NCBI RefSeq assembly: GCF_023343835.1
Contig: NC_064440.1
Span: 36,029,537-36,093,536, forward strand
DNA length: 64,000 nt
Source of the DNA: Lagopus muta
Lineage: Eukaryota; Chordata; Aves; Galliformes; Phasianidae
Reading direction: 5' to 3'
The first letter of the stretch is position 1; each line of letters begins with the position of its first letter. A program made the position numbers and the translations under genes. Below the pieces are notes generated by a model. It searched no databases. It saw nothing but the letters and a program-made list of their open reading frames with translations, and was not told the DNA's origin. Below, in pieces: positions 13,371-49,470 of this stretch.

Positions 13371-14654
13371 TGCCAAAAACGTATCCTGCTGGTAAATGCT
13401 GCACAAGGGAGCAGTGAGTCAGTGCTGGCATCGCCACTTCTCTCAAGCTGTGTCACTCCGCTGACGATGGGCTGCTGCCCAGGTGCTCTGGTGTCCTCCT
13501 TTTGGCTGGTACCACTCAAGCAGTGAGGGCACAGATTGTGCTGACTTACCAACTTTTCCATATCCTTTTTGGTGTAAGGAAGGGGATTCACAGGAGAAGA
13601 CAATTAAGCATCAGAAGCTATAATGCAGCCAAACTTGGCTTGCTTAGTAAAGCCAGAAATGAGGCACTGCATAATTCAAACACTTTTGAAATCCAATCAG
13701 TTTCTGATCATCTTGTGTCTGTTCTCCAGGTAACGTCAGGAGATATTACAGCAGCACAGTTAACAAAGATGTTTGCATAGTACTTGTTGCCTGTTACATC
13801 TCTCAGGTAAAGAAAAGAGATATAAAATTATTATGGGAGCTATTTTGCTGGTGAGGAGTGACAAGGCAAAGGCAAGTTTTCCTAAGACCATGGCTCAGGA
13901 TGGTAAGAGAAGAAGGAACCAAACCTTCCTCCCTTGCTCCCCATGTGCAAGAGACTCAAGGGAAAACACTGAGAGTGTTTGGAGACCCAATTCAAAGCAC
14001 TGATGTGCAACAAAGTCAAGCTACTGCTCAGGAACACTTCTGGCTTACTATCATGTTCTTTTCTTTTACTGTACAGCAGCAAGGGAACACTCTGCTGGTC
14101 ACCTATACTGCCTGAATGCTGTGCATCACTGCCAGGTTGGATGCCTTCATTGTCAATGAAAGCATGCCTTCATAAGTCAATTTGCAGGGTATTTATTTCC
14201 CTTTAGATTGAACTATCCACAGTGAAGTAATCTTCATCTGCACTCATATATTTGGACCTTTCCACAACAGGCACGAGGAATAAACGTCTGGAGTAAAATC
14301 AAATGGTACATTTTCAGACTTTTCAGAGTGACAAACTGGCCCATACAGACCACAGCTCCACAAAAGGTGGCTGTTTCAGAAGCTACTTATAATCATAAGC
14401 AGATTCTGCCATCCAGCTTGCTGAAGTGTTACCATGTATTTCTCTGAACAGATTTTCCATGAGCTCAAATAGTTGAATCAAGGCTGCATGCACCAGTTAT
14501 TTACACTCAATTGATTTTGAGGACCTAATTAGTAGCACATGTTTGCTGTGCAGTTGACCCACAAATACATTTTCCTTATTGCTCTTTGAGTAGTGATGGT
14601 TATGTGTTGCATTAGTGAAAATAGATGTATTACTTCAGATCAACAAAGGAACAG

Positions 14655-14995
14655 GAGCACCTCTCCTATAAGAACAGTCTGAGAGAGCTGCGACTGTTCT
14701 GCCTGGAGGAGGGAAGGCTCAGAGGAGTCCCATCCATGTGTACAAGCACCTGATGAGAGGAAAGGAATCAGTGCCCAGTGAAAGGACAAAAGGCAATGAG
14801 CACAGAATGAAACACATGAAATTTTACCTGAATGCAAGAAATTGCCCTTTTTACTCTGAGGATGATCAAACACTGGCAGAGTGATTGTGTGGTATCTGTA
14901 TGTGGAGATGTTCAGAACTCAACTGGACAGCCTACCCTCTGTGACTCTGCTTGAGCAGAGGTGGTAGACTCAACCATGCTGCTGCGATTCTGTTG
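14655..14995 (+). mobile_element. Decayed CR1 LINE fragment
   Basis: Recognisable CR1 3' UTR segments (gagagctgcgactgttctgcctggagga; ggctcagaggagtcccatcc) appear with many substitutions. It is an older copy than the others nearby. Confidence 0.7.
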
Positions 14996-17900
14996 GGTTT
15001 TGTCTATATGAAAGAGCAGCTTACAGGCAGTACAGTACCTTGTGCTGATTTTGCTGTTTAGTCATACTGCAGTAACTAACTTGGCAGTTGATCTTCCTTG
15101 CAAATGTTTCCATTTATGGCTGGGATTCTTATTTCCTTTTGCCTCCAATCACCACGCAGATGGAAAGCCTCCAAAGGGGAAGGCCATAAGATTTACATCA
15201 GAAGAAACCAGTTCTGCCTATTCACTCCATGTGTGTAAGATATCTCTTATGGGAGCACACCACCCAGGATGCTCAAGGACTGAGTAGGGATCATTCTTGC
15301 CAGAAGCAGGTGCTGTGCTGTCTAGTGATGGGAGCACAGATGTCATTTGGTTATCAGTGTTTTCCTTGCCTGGAGTTCAGAGATGCTGCTGAAGGAGACG
15401 GCAGCAGCCATTTGACCTACTGGTCCCCTCCAGCCACCCACCATGGCCATGCCCAGTCTTTCAGCAGTGCTGGTGACCCTTGGGGCTTGTGTGCAACAGC
15501 AGCCAAGAAGGGAACAGGAGAAAGGCCTGAATGCTCCCTGCTGGCCTCTGGGACAAAAGGATCTGCTTACAGAGGGACATAGCATGTGGGACCCAGGTTC
15601 CCTCCATGTGCAGCTTTACAATGCATGTGGAAATAGCATTCCTGGCTTAGGAAGAGCTTTAGGGCAGATAAAATGGACTCATGATGTGAGCTGGAGACAG
15701 GATATGCCTGCTGCCAGTGTGTTGCTCTGGCTGGGTCTGGGGCCTTGGGGAAGAAGCAATCATGCAGCACCCCCATGTCCTCCCACACCTTGTCTTGTTT
15801 GCCAATTCCCCAATCCCTGCTCTGTCCCCTGCTTATGTGACAGAGGGCTAAGAACAACTAGCAAAAAAGAAGCCTGCCATCTTTTCCTCACCCAGAGAAC
15901 TGATTTGGAAAAATCATGGATTCCCACTTAATGCCAGACTCCAGAGAGACAATGAAAATCCTGTGCTCCAGCTCCGTGGTACTTTCAGAAATGAAGACTG
16001 TACCTAATTGAAACCCGGGCTGAGCTGCCAGCTGTGGCTAGATGTGGAGGCAAGAAAGGTGCAGGGACTGGAGCATCGGGCTGGCAACTGCCTCTTCCTG
16101 CTCTTCAGCAGATCATGGATAACCCCTCCATGTCTGGAATGTTTCCTACCAAATGTTTGGCTCAGTTCTAGGCATTCTGTACAAAAATGTGATTTCTGGA
16201 GAAACCTTTTGAAAACAGAGCATTGATTTTCCAGCCAAATAGCCTGATCTATGCCAGAGTGGATTCGTCTACAATCAGAGCATTTAATTCCAATAACCAG
16301 AAGAGCCCTGGTTGTGATCAGCACCTCTGTGGGAAGAACAAACATGTTACTATTGTCTGGACCCACTGATGAACTTCTGTCTGTAGCTCTTGGCTTTCTG
16401 GCCACACTTGAAGAGAAGAAGATGGGAGCCATTTAAAATCATTGTGTCAGGATGTAGCATTCTTCACCCCCATGTGCAGGAAGGCAAGGCTGTGTGCAGT
16501 ACCCCATTCTCAGGAGCTCATCTCTCTTCACTCGGGCAGGGATAAGAGCATGAGAGATGCACAGAGCTGGGGAGGCACCCTCCCAGGATGGGAAGGTGAT
16601 TGGGCAGACTTGTGATGAATCCTGCACCAGTGCAGGAGCTGCAGCAGGCTGGAGAGCTGGAAAGACCAATAAAGAGCCTCAGGGTGAGCTGTTAACAGGA
16701 GTGCCCACAGGGGCTCCTTGTTGCGGGGCCAGCAGCTCATAGGGTGAGACAGCGAAACCCTAGACCAGAGACAAGCTCGACATTTGTTGGTAGATAAGAA
16801 ACATGGCAGAGGCTTTGCCAAAACCAACTGCTCCCTGCTGTCTCCTGCTGCCAGACACTGGCAGGCCCCAGTCCTCCCCCAGGGAGACTTCTGTTCTCTG
16901 CCAGCCAAAGCAGCCACCTCTTGATGGGATCCATGTGTGGTTGATGAGAGGCCTGGAGAACTTAATCATCTCTGGTCTGGGGTTTTCTGTAAAGCACTCT
17001 CACAGCCTCCAATTATCTGGATTCTCCAGAAGGAATGTGGGAGGCTGATTTCCCCACAGGGTTTCCTGTGACTTCCACAAATCCTTTCTTTCCCATTTCT
17101 AGTCCCTATCTACCCTTCATCCTTTCTCTCTGCTCTTGTCCTCGTGCCTCTGTACATGTGGATGAGCTTTATCTTGATCACAGAGGTGCCTCTTAGTTTT
17201 ACTCATCTTAGAGACATGGTAAGCAGAGAGGGCTTTGATTCGTGAGGCAGGGAGATGTGCAGATATGAGCAGGCTGCATGGAAGGATGCTTACATTTGCT
17301 TGATCTCACAGGCAGTCCAAATGTTAAGCACAGATTATTTACACTGTGATAATGCAGCTAAATTAGATCTACTTCTGTATAACCAAGGCACTCGGGATCT
17401 TCATTTCTGGACTGCTAGAACAGTGCAAAGGAAAACTTTGTGAAAAGTGAAAGGCTGGTTTCTGGGTCCAAGAAGATTAGTTTTGAAGAAACAAATGATG
17501 AATGATTACTTGTTCATTAAGGTCCTCTCTGTTTTCTCTTTGTAGGTGGAGGCTGTCAGAGTCTGGATGGATGAGGGGCAGAAGGGAGAGGAAAGATCTG
17601 TAAGGGAGTGCAAGCCTGCACTTTCACCTCTCTGGTGCTAATTTTGTTTATCATACACTAAGGCTGGAAAATCTCAAGCCTATTTGGACTGAAGCTTAGC
17701 ATCTGAGTTCCATTGGCAGCCTTAAGGAGAAGTAGTTTAAACAAAAGGTAGTGTTTATTGCTAGCATGTGATCAAAATTACATTGATGTTGAAAGTCAGA
17801 TTCAAATTAATGCTTCCATGAAGGACGCAGACAGTTAAACAGGTAAAAGGATACATCTCATCCCTGGCATAAATCTTTTAACTTGCAGCCCTGATTTCTT

Positions 17901-20900
17901 GAGCTGGTTTAAGTACTGCCATAGGGGAACTGTGGGATGGGTGCACCCTGCTCTGCTGTACGTGACCTGAGGGGCTGGGCCTGGAAGCCAGGAGCTCTGA
18001 GGGCTCCCTGGACTCACATCAAGTACATGGAGAACAGCAGCCTTCAAGAGGTGGAATGTCTGCAGCCATGGAGCAGTGCTGGGCGGCTTCTCCAGATTCC
18101 CTGTGCTTTGGTTGGAGGCACATCTCCTGACATACTGTGTTAGCAAGGCGCAAATTAGCTGCAAAATGTCTTCATTAGCAGCTGTTCCTGCAGCAGCTTT
18201 GGCCTGGCAGTCAGGTCATGATTAAGGTCTTGGTGGAAACCCAAGCTCCAGGACTTCATGTGTTTTCCAGAGATGCTCAGTCTTCGAGGCTAAGTTCATT
18301 TATTCCCATCTGGTTCCAGCTGAGTTCCCCTGACTGATGTGACATCAACCAGCTCCTCTTCCCAACACTTCTCAGCCTTCTTGCTGCCTGTATGCAGAAG
18401 TTCCTCTGTTTCTGGAAGAGCTATGTTTTCCTGTAACCTCTTTAGGACAAAAAGTAGAAGCTTACTGTACAGGCAGGGAGGGACTCGAGGGGAGGGTTTT
18501 CGGTGGCTGTGCCTCTCTCAGGAGGTACCTCTGACCTGCCTTCAGCATCACACTGGGCTCATACCCAACTGCTGCAGCACCGCACAGCTGCTGAAGCATC
18601 CCAAACAAGGGCAGCCCCGTTCAGTTCTCTGGGTGATTGTTAGGATTAGAGCTTTTCAAGAATCTAAACCGAATCCTTTCTTTTGGTGAGTATCTTCAAT
18701 TACAAGTTGCAACCTTGAAGGCCACATTTTCTCTTAGGACCTGACCCAGAGGTCCCTAAAGTCAGTAAAAAAAAAAAACAAAAAGAACACCTCTTCAAGG
18801 CTTTTTGCATATTTGCTTTCTAATTCCTTTTTACTGGTCTGCCCCAAGTACTCAGCTCTGTAGAAGTGTTGATGCTGGAAGCATTCATTTAAGACCCGAA
18901 GGCAGCAGAACAGTGTGGTTGCAGAGAAACGAAGCTGGGATTAAAGACAAGATTAGCATTTCAAATCAATCAGCTCATTGCTGAGCCCCAATGAGTCCTT
19001 GCCAGCCCACCAGGCTCCAAAGGGAAGTCATTCAGACCAGGCCCAGCCCGCTGCCAGCCCACAGCCCACCCTGCTGTACCCCCACATCCACCGAAAAAAG
19101 CTTTTTTTTTTTTCCTATCGGAGCCCTTCATCCCCCTCTTTTCCCAGGAAAAGGCTCTAATTAATTCCTTTCCTTTCTATTTATGCCTATTACTCACTGC
19201 AAAACAGTGTCCCCAGTAGATTTATGGCTCAATATAATGACTGGGCCTTGGGGGAATATTATTCATACGGTCAGCTGAATCTAACAGAGAAAGTCTATAT
19301 TTTATTTGTAACCTTAGTCAGAGCAGTCATTTCACAGAGAGGCAGTGCCTCCAGGATCCAGAAGTGAAAAAAAGCAAATGTTTAGATAGAAGTTCATCAT
19401 CAGAAAAAGGAAACTGAGATCTCTTGGGTCTGTACATGGAGCTGAGGACCTCGGGTGGGACGGGATGTGACTAAGTTCAAAAATGTACAGTTTTTGAACC
19501 ATCGCTGGTAAAAAGCTGGGGAGGGGAATGAGTTTTCCTCTATAAACTATGTGGGTTTTTTTTTTTCTTTTTTTTTTTTTTTCTCTTAATTTCATGGAAA
19601 CTCCACTGCAAGTTTTTCCTTCTTGTTTCTCTGGTGACAAGAAAATAAAACAAATGCAGCTGGGTCATTCTGCTCTTGCAGCATTTCACCACAAAGCTCT
19701 AAAGACACAAACTGTGTGTTTTAACTCTTTTGTTACCACGGTCTATTAAACTAAAGCTCACGTGAGTTCTACAGAATGACAGATCAGGATTGCCCAGCAT
19801 ATACTGCAGATCACAGAGCATTCCTTCTTCCCTGGGCCTTGCCCTGCCAGGAAGCTGGAATGCAGTTGCCTTACTGTGCAAAGGCTCTTCCAGCAATTCA
19901 AGCAAGGCTTGGGACTCAACAATCCTGACTGGCTTCGTGGAAAAATGTTCTGCAAGAGAGGAAAATATCACCAAGTATGGATTGTGAAACTGGTAAAAGG
20001 GAAAGTATTCTGGGAGAAAGGGCTTCAGCTCTTCGAGCTCTACTCACCATCCACCCATTCCAGGACTCTTTTGTTCCTGCCATGCGATGCTTCTGAGAGA
20101 ACAGCAGTCACCATCCCCTAAGCTGGTACTGACATGGCTGAGCTCAGTGAGTCTCAACAGAACGGAAGGTCGAGTGGGAATAGATCCGCAGTCCCTCGGT
20201 GCCTTCACACAGGGCTGTTCCAAAGCTTCCTGCCTCTTCCATCTATTGCAGAGCTGCCAGGAGAACCAGTAACTCAGAAACGTACAGCTGGAAGCCATGT
20301 CTGCTGACTGGAATCTTCAGGAAGACTGAACTTCAAGGTTTTGTTTGAGTTGGTCCTTTCCTGTGTTAGCGACCCACCACCACACAACTGATCGACTGAT
20401 GCACAGAGACGGATGTGTCTGGCCAGCAGGCAGAAGCGATGAGCCATTGGGACACTCTAGAAAGGCTGACTGTAGAGAGCACGCCTGCCATTTGGTTCTG
20501 AGGATAAAGTATTAACGAGTTTGTAAGCATGGTCTCAATTTCAAAATGGCCAAGAGTACGAAGAAGTCATGCAGCAAGAGCAACTTCAAACAGGAGCTCT
20601 GGAGAAACTCTGCAAATTCTTTGAGCCAGACTTCTTAAACTGATCACTGTAATGAGATCATCAACAGAGGGGAAATAAAAGCTGGAGCAAGGGTCCCTGC
20701 ACTAGTGAAGTATTAACAAATAATTCAGGAACTTAATTAGACAGAGTCAGGAAGGCAATGCTACCCAAGGATGACTAGATTGGGGCTGGCAGCCCTGCTA
20801 GCAGTCTGGGTCAGTGTTGCCCTGCTCCATGAGAGGTACAACAAAAGTTGGATTATATCAGTGCCCTCCTGGTGGTCTTAAGGGTGTGTTTTATCTGGAG

Positions 20901-21016
20901 TTTATGCAGTATAGGGTGACCGGAAAGATGGGGAATCACCACCTCTCATCCCAGCTGCTCCTCTTCTAACTGTCCTGGTGAGGTAGTGTAGTGTCTCTGG
21001 ATCTCGTATAAGCTCT

Positions 21017-21165
21017 GGAATCATAGAATCGCCTGGGTTAGAAGGGACCATTAAAGGCCATCTGGTCCAACTCCCCTGCAATTAACAGGGACGCCTACAG
21101 CTCCACCAGGTGCTCAGAGCCCCGTCCAGCCTGACCTTGGGTGTCTCCAGGGACAGGGGAAAAAC
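21017..21165 (-). mobile_element. CR1 LINE 3' tail, reverse orientation
   Basis: The + strand begins 'ggaatcatagaatcgcctgg' and continues through 'ccatctggtccaactcccctgcaat', the complement of the CR1 3' end with its tail. Confidence 0.9.
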
Positions 21166-22934
21166 ACCTGGTCATAGATCTGGGTCTGCTCTTGGCAAGG
21201 CTTCAGTAATGCTGTAGGTTGAGAAAATCCTTGGGGCTGTTTAAAATAAAATTCTAGAAACTGCAAACAGTACTTCTTTATGTGTGCTAGCAAGCAAAAC
21301 TTCATGGGTGCACAAATGCTGTGTATAAAAACAGGGTGTCAAGTAAATATAAAACTGCAGTAGCAGAGGGGACTTAAAAGTTAACATCAGAATGTTAACA
21401 TAGAAAAAAGCACGCAAAGCCTCGAATTGCACTTATGTGTTCATGAGGACTTTCTAAACATCCTGCAGAAGTTGGCTTAAAGGCTTAAATCCCAGGAAAT
21501 GCTGATAGAGCATGGTATCAAATGAGCATTTGCTTTTCCTTTGGAAAGATCTTCTTTTGTATCTAATTTCACCACAGTTTAAGAATATCGGTCACAGCTG
21601 GGGGCTGCTGCTCAGGTCTTTTTTTATAGCCTCATCTGATGGCTATTTGATGTCTTATGCAGGTCACTGCTGCCTTGGCAATGAAGCAGGCGCAGCAGTG
21701 CCCATAAACACACAGATGATGTTGTGAAGGGTGTCTGTTACAGGCTGCCTGATAAAAAAGAAGAGATGGATGATGTTTTCTTTAGGCACTTGGAAGATCC
21801 TTACTGTCACAGGTCCAGGTATTGGTATATTGACCACTTCCCTATTTACTGAGAGGGCAATAGGCTGTGTGCATAACAACTGCAAGAGGCTTCCTCGGTG
21901 GATCAAAGGCAATTTTTGAATGGAGGCTGTTAATGAACCAACATAAGGAGGTGCTCTTTTAGACCGGCTGCTCAGACACAGGGAAGAACTGGTGAAGGCT
22001 GGAGACAAACCGGTTGGCAGGATTTAGAGGACTATGGAACTCAAGGTTCTTATGGAAGTGGGCAAGGTAAACATCAGAATTACAACCCCCCAAACCTCAG
22101 AAGTGTAGGGCTTGCCTGTTTGGAGTATGGAATGCAAACATATTCGATTAGGAAGCAAGAATTCTCAGAAAAGGACAGCTACAAAAGGGCCTAAATTCCA
22201 TTGTTTGGTTTGTAGTCAGTGCAAACGCTGGGATTATCAACCACACACTTACAAATATTTGAAAACATATCCAGCACTCATTTTGTCTTTGTCTTTGGTC
22301 TTCTTAACATATTTAGAAAGCAACTCTTGGAGACCAACATAGAATGTCACAAACACACGGGGGGTTGATGGAGTTGCAGATGAAGAAATTATAGCAGGTA
22401 TTTTTTCCACAGAACCATACCAGTGTTTCATGTGACTTAAAACTAAAAGGCTGTGTTTTATGTGAACAGAACACTGCTGCAAAACAATGAGCAGATACAC
22501 AGTATAGAAAGTAACAACTACTCTACCATACCATTGATTACATTTATATCTACCAAAGGATGCAAATCAAATGAAAACCATGGGTGTCTGACTGACTCCC
22601 TTACTTCAAATTCTGTGCAGTCACAAAGGAGAGCAGAAAATCAACCATTTTCTTCTGTCTTTCTGCTCTTCATCTTCCCATATTTCCCGTTCCTCCATTT
22701 TAAATGTATGTGAATACTAAGCGTGGTTTCAGTACACAAGTAGTACTTGCAGACACAACAGAGCTTGGAAACAGCAGCAAAGTAAACAGAATAAGTGGCC
22801 TAACAATCCAGCATGTGCTAGTTTACCAGAAGGTGAGTGCTTTGCTTAGACATCTGGTGTGCTGCCTGGTAATTCTGTTCCCAGAAGGTGGACCTCTGCT
22901 CTTCACAAAAGATGCTTAAGGGGAAAAGGTTCTT

Positions 22935-23085
22935 GAACACCTCTGGGGATGATGACCCCAGCAGTCCCTGATCAGCCTGTGCCACTGCATCACTGTGGGA
23001 AGAAACGTCTTCTAAAATGCAACTAGAACCTCTCCTGGCACAACTTAAGCCATTTACCTCTTCTCCTGTCATTAGCTGCCTTGGC
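22935..23085 (-). mobile_element. CR1 LINE fragment, reverse orientation
   Basis: The + strand carries 'gatcagcctgtgccactgcatcac' and 'cctctcctggcacaacttaa', the complement of CR1 3' UTR sequence. It resembles the copy at 13096 and lies about 230 bp before the GGAA microsatellite. Confidence 0.75.
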
Positions 23086-23311
23086 CTTCCTCTTGCTTTT
23101 AATATATTTGTAAAAATATTTTTAATTATCTTTAGCAATGGTGGCCAGAGAGTTAACTTCTGTTTCCCCATTGCAGGTTATCCAGTTGCTCAGAGTCTGG
23201 AGACAGAAGGGCATGGCTCAGCAGATAATGTGCTATGTTCCCCAAAGGGCTTCTTTTGTTGGGATTCTTACCCTACTTTTCATAGGAAGGGAAGGGAAAA
23301 GGGAGAGTGAG

Positions 23312-23375
23312 AGAAGGAAGGAAGGAAGGAAGGAAGGAAGGAAGGAAGGAAGGAAGGAAGGAAGGAAGGAAGGAA
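23312..23375. repeat. GGAA microsatellite upstream of COL6A2
   Basis: About sixteen consecutive GGAA units form a 64-bp pure polypurine tract, preceded by further purine-rich sequence from 23283. A second purine-rich block lies at about 23519-23555. The tract is roughly 0.3-0.6 kb upstream of the likely COL6A2 transcription start. GGAA is the core recognised by ETS-family factors. Confidence 0.95.
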
Positions 23376-23559
23376 ATGAATCAATAGAAACAGGCAGCAC
23401 TCAGAGTTGGATGTCTCTGAGCAAATCTTGGCTATCTGCAAAGGCTATGGTGTGAGCTGCTCTTTTCTGAAATGTTCTTGTTTTATTTGTTCCACTCAGG
23501 ACATGTTCCTAGGATTGGAAGAGGAGGAGGAAGGGGGAAAGAAAAGAGAGAAAGAACAC

Positions 23560-23984
23560 GATTTGATGGCATAAATACGTGGGGCAGCAATGCCAGCCAC
23601 GAAAAGGAGGACTCTCATCATGGAAAAATGAGCCTTCTTCCAGCTCGCTTTAAAAAATTCCTTCGCCTCCGAGCACAGCGACCTCGCCCTCGCCGGCACC
23701 CACCCGCGGAGGGGCGGAGGAGCCGCGGCGGTGTCGGTGGACCCACAGTGACTCTCCGCGGTCCGCTGCGGCTATTACAGGCGAGGCGTTCCGAAGGAGG
23801 AGGAACATAGCGGGGCGGTTTCCTGACTGCGAGGGAAGAGACGAGCTGGGCTGCGGGAGCCTCGGCTGCTCCCGGCTGCTCCTCCGGGGATGCAGAAGCC
23901 TTCGTGATTCGGCCGGTCCCGCGGAGCCTCTATCCTGCCGCATCCGAGGCTTTTTGGAGGAGTTTGGATGAACCCCTTCTCCAG
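23560..23984 (+). promoter_or_regulatory. COL6A2: COL6A2 promoter and noncoding exon 1 (CpG-rich)
   Basis: GC content and CpG density rise sharply from about 23670 (cgcctccgagcacagcg ... cccgcggaggggcggagg) and fall again after exon 1. There is no convincing TATA box at the usual distance, although an A/T-rich tttaaaaaatt lies at 23650. A clear 5' splice donor (ctccag^gtaggc) ends exon 1 at 23984. The exon 1 start is unknown; several starts are likely, as usual for a CpG-island promoter. The exon contains one ATG (23968) that opens a short upstream ORF. Confidence 0.75.
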
Positions 23985-26900
23985 GTAGGCAGGATTTTCC
24001 TCTCTTTTTACAGCATTCGTGTGGCTGTTGATGGTTCTAAAGCCCCAGCCCATGCCTTTGTGGGTTACGCAGCTATTGCTGCTGCCAGGGACAAGCTGCT
24101 AACTTCAGGCGTGCTGTGTTTAGACTGAAACAATACGTATGTTAAGCTTTCAGGAGGGTTTGGGCACTCTTCAGTGCTGCATTCTAGGTACATGTGGCCA
24201 GAGGTCCAGAAAATCCCTCAGTGGGGGCTGGAGAGCCCACTTTTTCCCTTAACTGAGTACACCAGCTACTGCAGACTGATGGCAGCGACAGCAGCACGGT
24301 ATTTTGCTGTATGCTGTGGCTCACCTTTGATTTTAATTAATTTGGAAATAAGATTCAGATTGCAGGCCAGACAAAGCAGTGAGCTGTGCCTCCTACTTCT
24401 GTTGATTTTCATCAGCACCAGTTTGGGAAGTTTGGGAAGATAGTGGTAGTTACTCCTGAGTGAGTTTGGATCTTGCAACCTTGTTGTGCAGTGGAGGAGC
24501 CTTTGCTGAGCCCCTGGGCTGCTCTACAGCCCGGCTGCCTCTCCACTCTTCCCCAATATTCTCTTTCATCTCACTGTGAGTGCAGTGGGAGAGCTGACAA
24601 ACGGCTTGGACCACCTTTAGCAGCAGGGAAACCTTCAGGTGGTGGGCCAGGCACTAAAATTATGGGACATGTTTGACTTAGTATATAATATAACAGTATA
24701 ACATGGCAATATAACAGAGGCTTTTGCTCTAGTTTTTTCGTTTTGTTTTGTTTTATTTTCTTCCAGTTTTATTTTACTTAACAAAGAGCTGAGTGGAGTG
24801 AAATGCTGTGTGCACATGTGGATAGTAATGCAGGCAGTGCCCATTGGTCATAACCATTACAGAAGTTGGGGCTATATCAGTGTTAGAGCAGATGCAGCTT
24901 GTACAGCTCTCCTGTTTCCATGACCATAAAGCAGCTCCTTGAGCTTAATGGTGGAGCACTGAATTTTCATTGATCTGGGCACAATTTGCTCAGCTGCAAT
25001 AGGTGTGATTTTGAAGGTGTACCGGGAAGAAATGTCACAAATGGGATAAGACTGACCTTGGGTCTGCCTGGACGGGCACATGAGATGGCCTCTACAGAGC
25101 ACTAAAGGGTGGTGTGACTGATAGTCATTTGTGAGCGTGCAGCTAAGGCGCAAGTAAGCCAAAAGGCCGTGCTCCCATGGCATTATGTTTTTGCTCTCGC
25201 AGAGAGAGAGCAGAAGTCAAGGAAGAAAAGCATGGCAGAACCAAGTATTCAGACAGAAGGATTCAGCTCCCAGTTTGCACTTTCCATCACTTTTCTAGGC
25301 CAGCACTTTGTCTCCATCAAATGCCTTAGTACACCCTTTCCTTAGTGAAACCCGCTATTTCCCACCGAGCATTTCTCAGCAGGAGGTGAGGCTTTTCGGA
25401 AGGCATCAAATCTTACACGATTGGCAATGAAACCACAAGAGCTGTTGGCACCCTGAGCAGCATCACCCACCCCAGTTTTGGAGACCCAGTTTTGGATGGA
25501 GGGGAAGAGGATGTGGCAGTTTCATCCCACATCTGTCCACTCCCTGTTAATGGAATCAATGGGTGGGGAAGCACCATGTGTGCTTTCCAAGGGCACGCTG
25601 TGCTCACAGCCTGGCAGGGATAAGAGGGAGCTTGCATGCAGTGGAGTGGGATAAAGAGACTGCGTGCAGTGACAAAGCAGTGAAGTGTGCCTGGTGCTTA
25701 GAGCTGCCTGGATAGAGGCAAGGGCCCTGCTCTGCACAGAGTCCTTCTCACTCGTACACACATGGCAGGAGGGAGGGAGGTAATTAAACCCAGGATGCTG
25801 CAATCCATGAGTCAGACACTTGGCCAAAGCCTCCATATGCTCAGCATCTCCAAAAGATGGTGTCTCCAGCTTTCTGAGCTCTGAAATGGTGCTGCCTGAG
25901 GGCTCCAAGCTGCCACGAGATCAAGTTCTCCTGCAGCTCTGCTTGGTGGAGGATGAACAGGATGGGAAACTTGTTGTAAGGCAGGAGATAGGAAGTCTTG
26001 TATAACCATAATACTCCCTCAGCACTGCAGTAAGTGTGAGGGTTACTCTGAAAGTAATGCCCCCCTTTATTATATTGGCCCGCTGTGTCAGAGGCAGATG
26101 GTGGTGTGGCAGTACACACTGAACCTTCCCACCAACGCGCCATTCCATTTTGTTGCCGTGTGACAGATGGCAGCAGAGGACAGCTGACATGGCAGTATGT
26201 CCCTTATGTAAAACCCAGCTGAGCATTTGTTCTTGCAGGCTTGTCAGCATGTGCATGAACCTTAGCGAGGTGGAAGGCAGTCATTGTTGTAAGGATATTG
26301 GCAGCACTGATGGTAACTGGTCTTCTCAGCATAAATGAGTCTTCAGAATCCTGTAGTGTGATGCATCTTTCAGTGTGAACTAGATTGGGATGTGTCCAAA
26401 CAGGAAATAACTGCTGAGCAGCCATGAGGAGGGAGGTAGGGAGGTGCAGGGGGAGCTGAGTTGTCTGTGCTCTTCAGATAATGCCATTTTCATGCAACTG
26501 AGGCAGAAGTGTAGCTGCATTGCTAGCTTGCCCTTCCCCTGCACTGATGTGACCTCTCTAAGGAAGGATGAAGGCAATCTCAGGGGCCATTCAACCTCTG
26601 GCATTTCCAAAAAAAAACCCCAAACGTTTAAAGAAGATCTCAGAAGGGCTGAGGCCTTCTCTTCTTAACAGAGATCATTCATAACCCTTTTTGTCTTGAG
26701 TTGACCCTCGAGCAGAAAAGTAGCTATGGCAGTACCTGGTTCTGTGCTGTGAAGCTGACATGACACCTAGTGTGAACATCCTCTAGATGTAAAGGTGAGC
26801 ATTGGCTCTTCACTCTTGGAAATTGTTGCTGGGGTTTTGTCTGTGAATATAATTTCCAGTCCTCAGTTCCTCTGAACACTTACACGTATTCCCAAGAACT

Positions 26901-27017
26901 TCTCAGACTGGGTCTCATAGGCAGAAGTAACATGAAGCACTGTCTGGCTTTGTATCTTCCTGTCAGAGCTAACAGCTCGAACGTTGTGTATAACATGGAA
27001 CTTCTGTTTTCCCACAG
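23985..27017 (+). other. COL6A2 intron 1
   Basis: A 3.0-kb intron runs from gtaggc to cccacag. No second exon with a matching phase was found inside it. A possible DNA-transposon fragment lies near 26036-26340. The rest is unique sequence in which I see no feature. Confidence 0.75.
26036..26340. mobile_element. Possible DNA-transposon fragment
   Basis: The phrase 'ttactctgaaagtaatgccc' followed by AT-rich sequence resembles a terminus I associate with avian mariner/hAT-type elements. The rest of the segment has no clear transposase reading frame. I am unsure of the family and of the right-hand boundary. Confidence 0.3.
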
Positions 27018-27025
27018 GCATCTCC

Positions 27026-49470
<22,445 letters not shown>

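Larger units (their letters stand above)
4131..23600. other. Intergenic region between COL6A1 and COL6A2
   Basis: About 19.5 kb with no supported gene. Open frames here are short, start at random ATGs, lack recognisable domains and are not joined by plausible splice sites. The region holds CR1 LINE fragments (about 7990-8090, 10080-10480, 13096-13370, 14655-14995, 21017-21165, 22935-23085), a 33-bp tandem duplication at 5345-5410, a poly-T run near 19559-19583 and the GGAA microsatellite at 23312-23375. Between these I see only unremarkable unique sequence. Enhancers for either collagen gene could lie here, but nothing in the raw sequence identifies one. Confidence 0.7.

Noticed and set aside
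23472-23810. A 112-codon open frame across the COL6A2 promoter
   Set aside because: Its Arg-rich end is translation of the CpG island; it lies upstream of the exon 1 donor and is not in frame with COL6A2.
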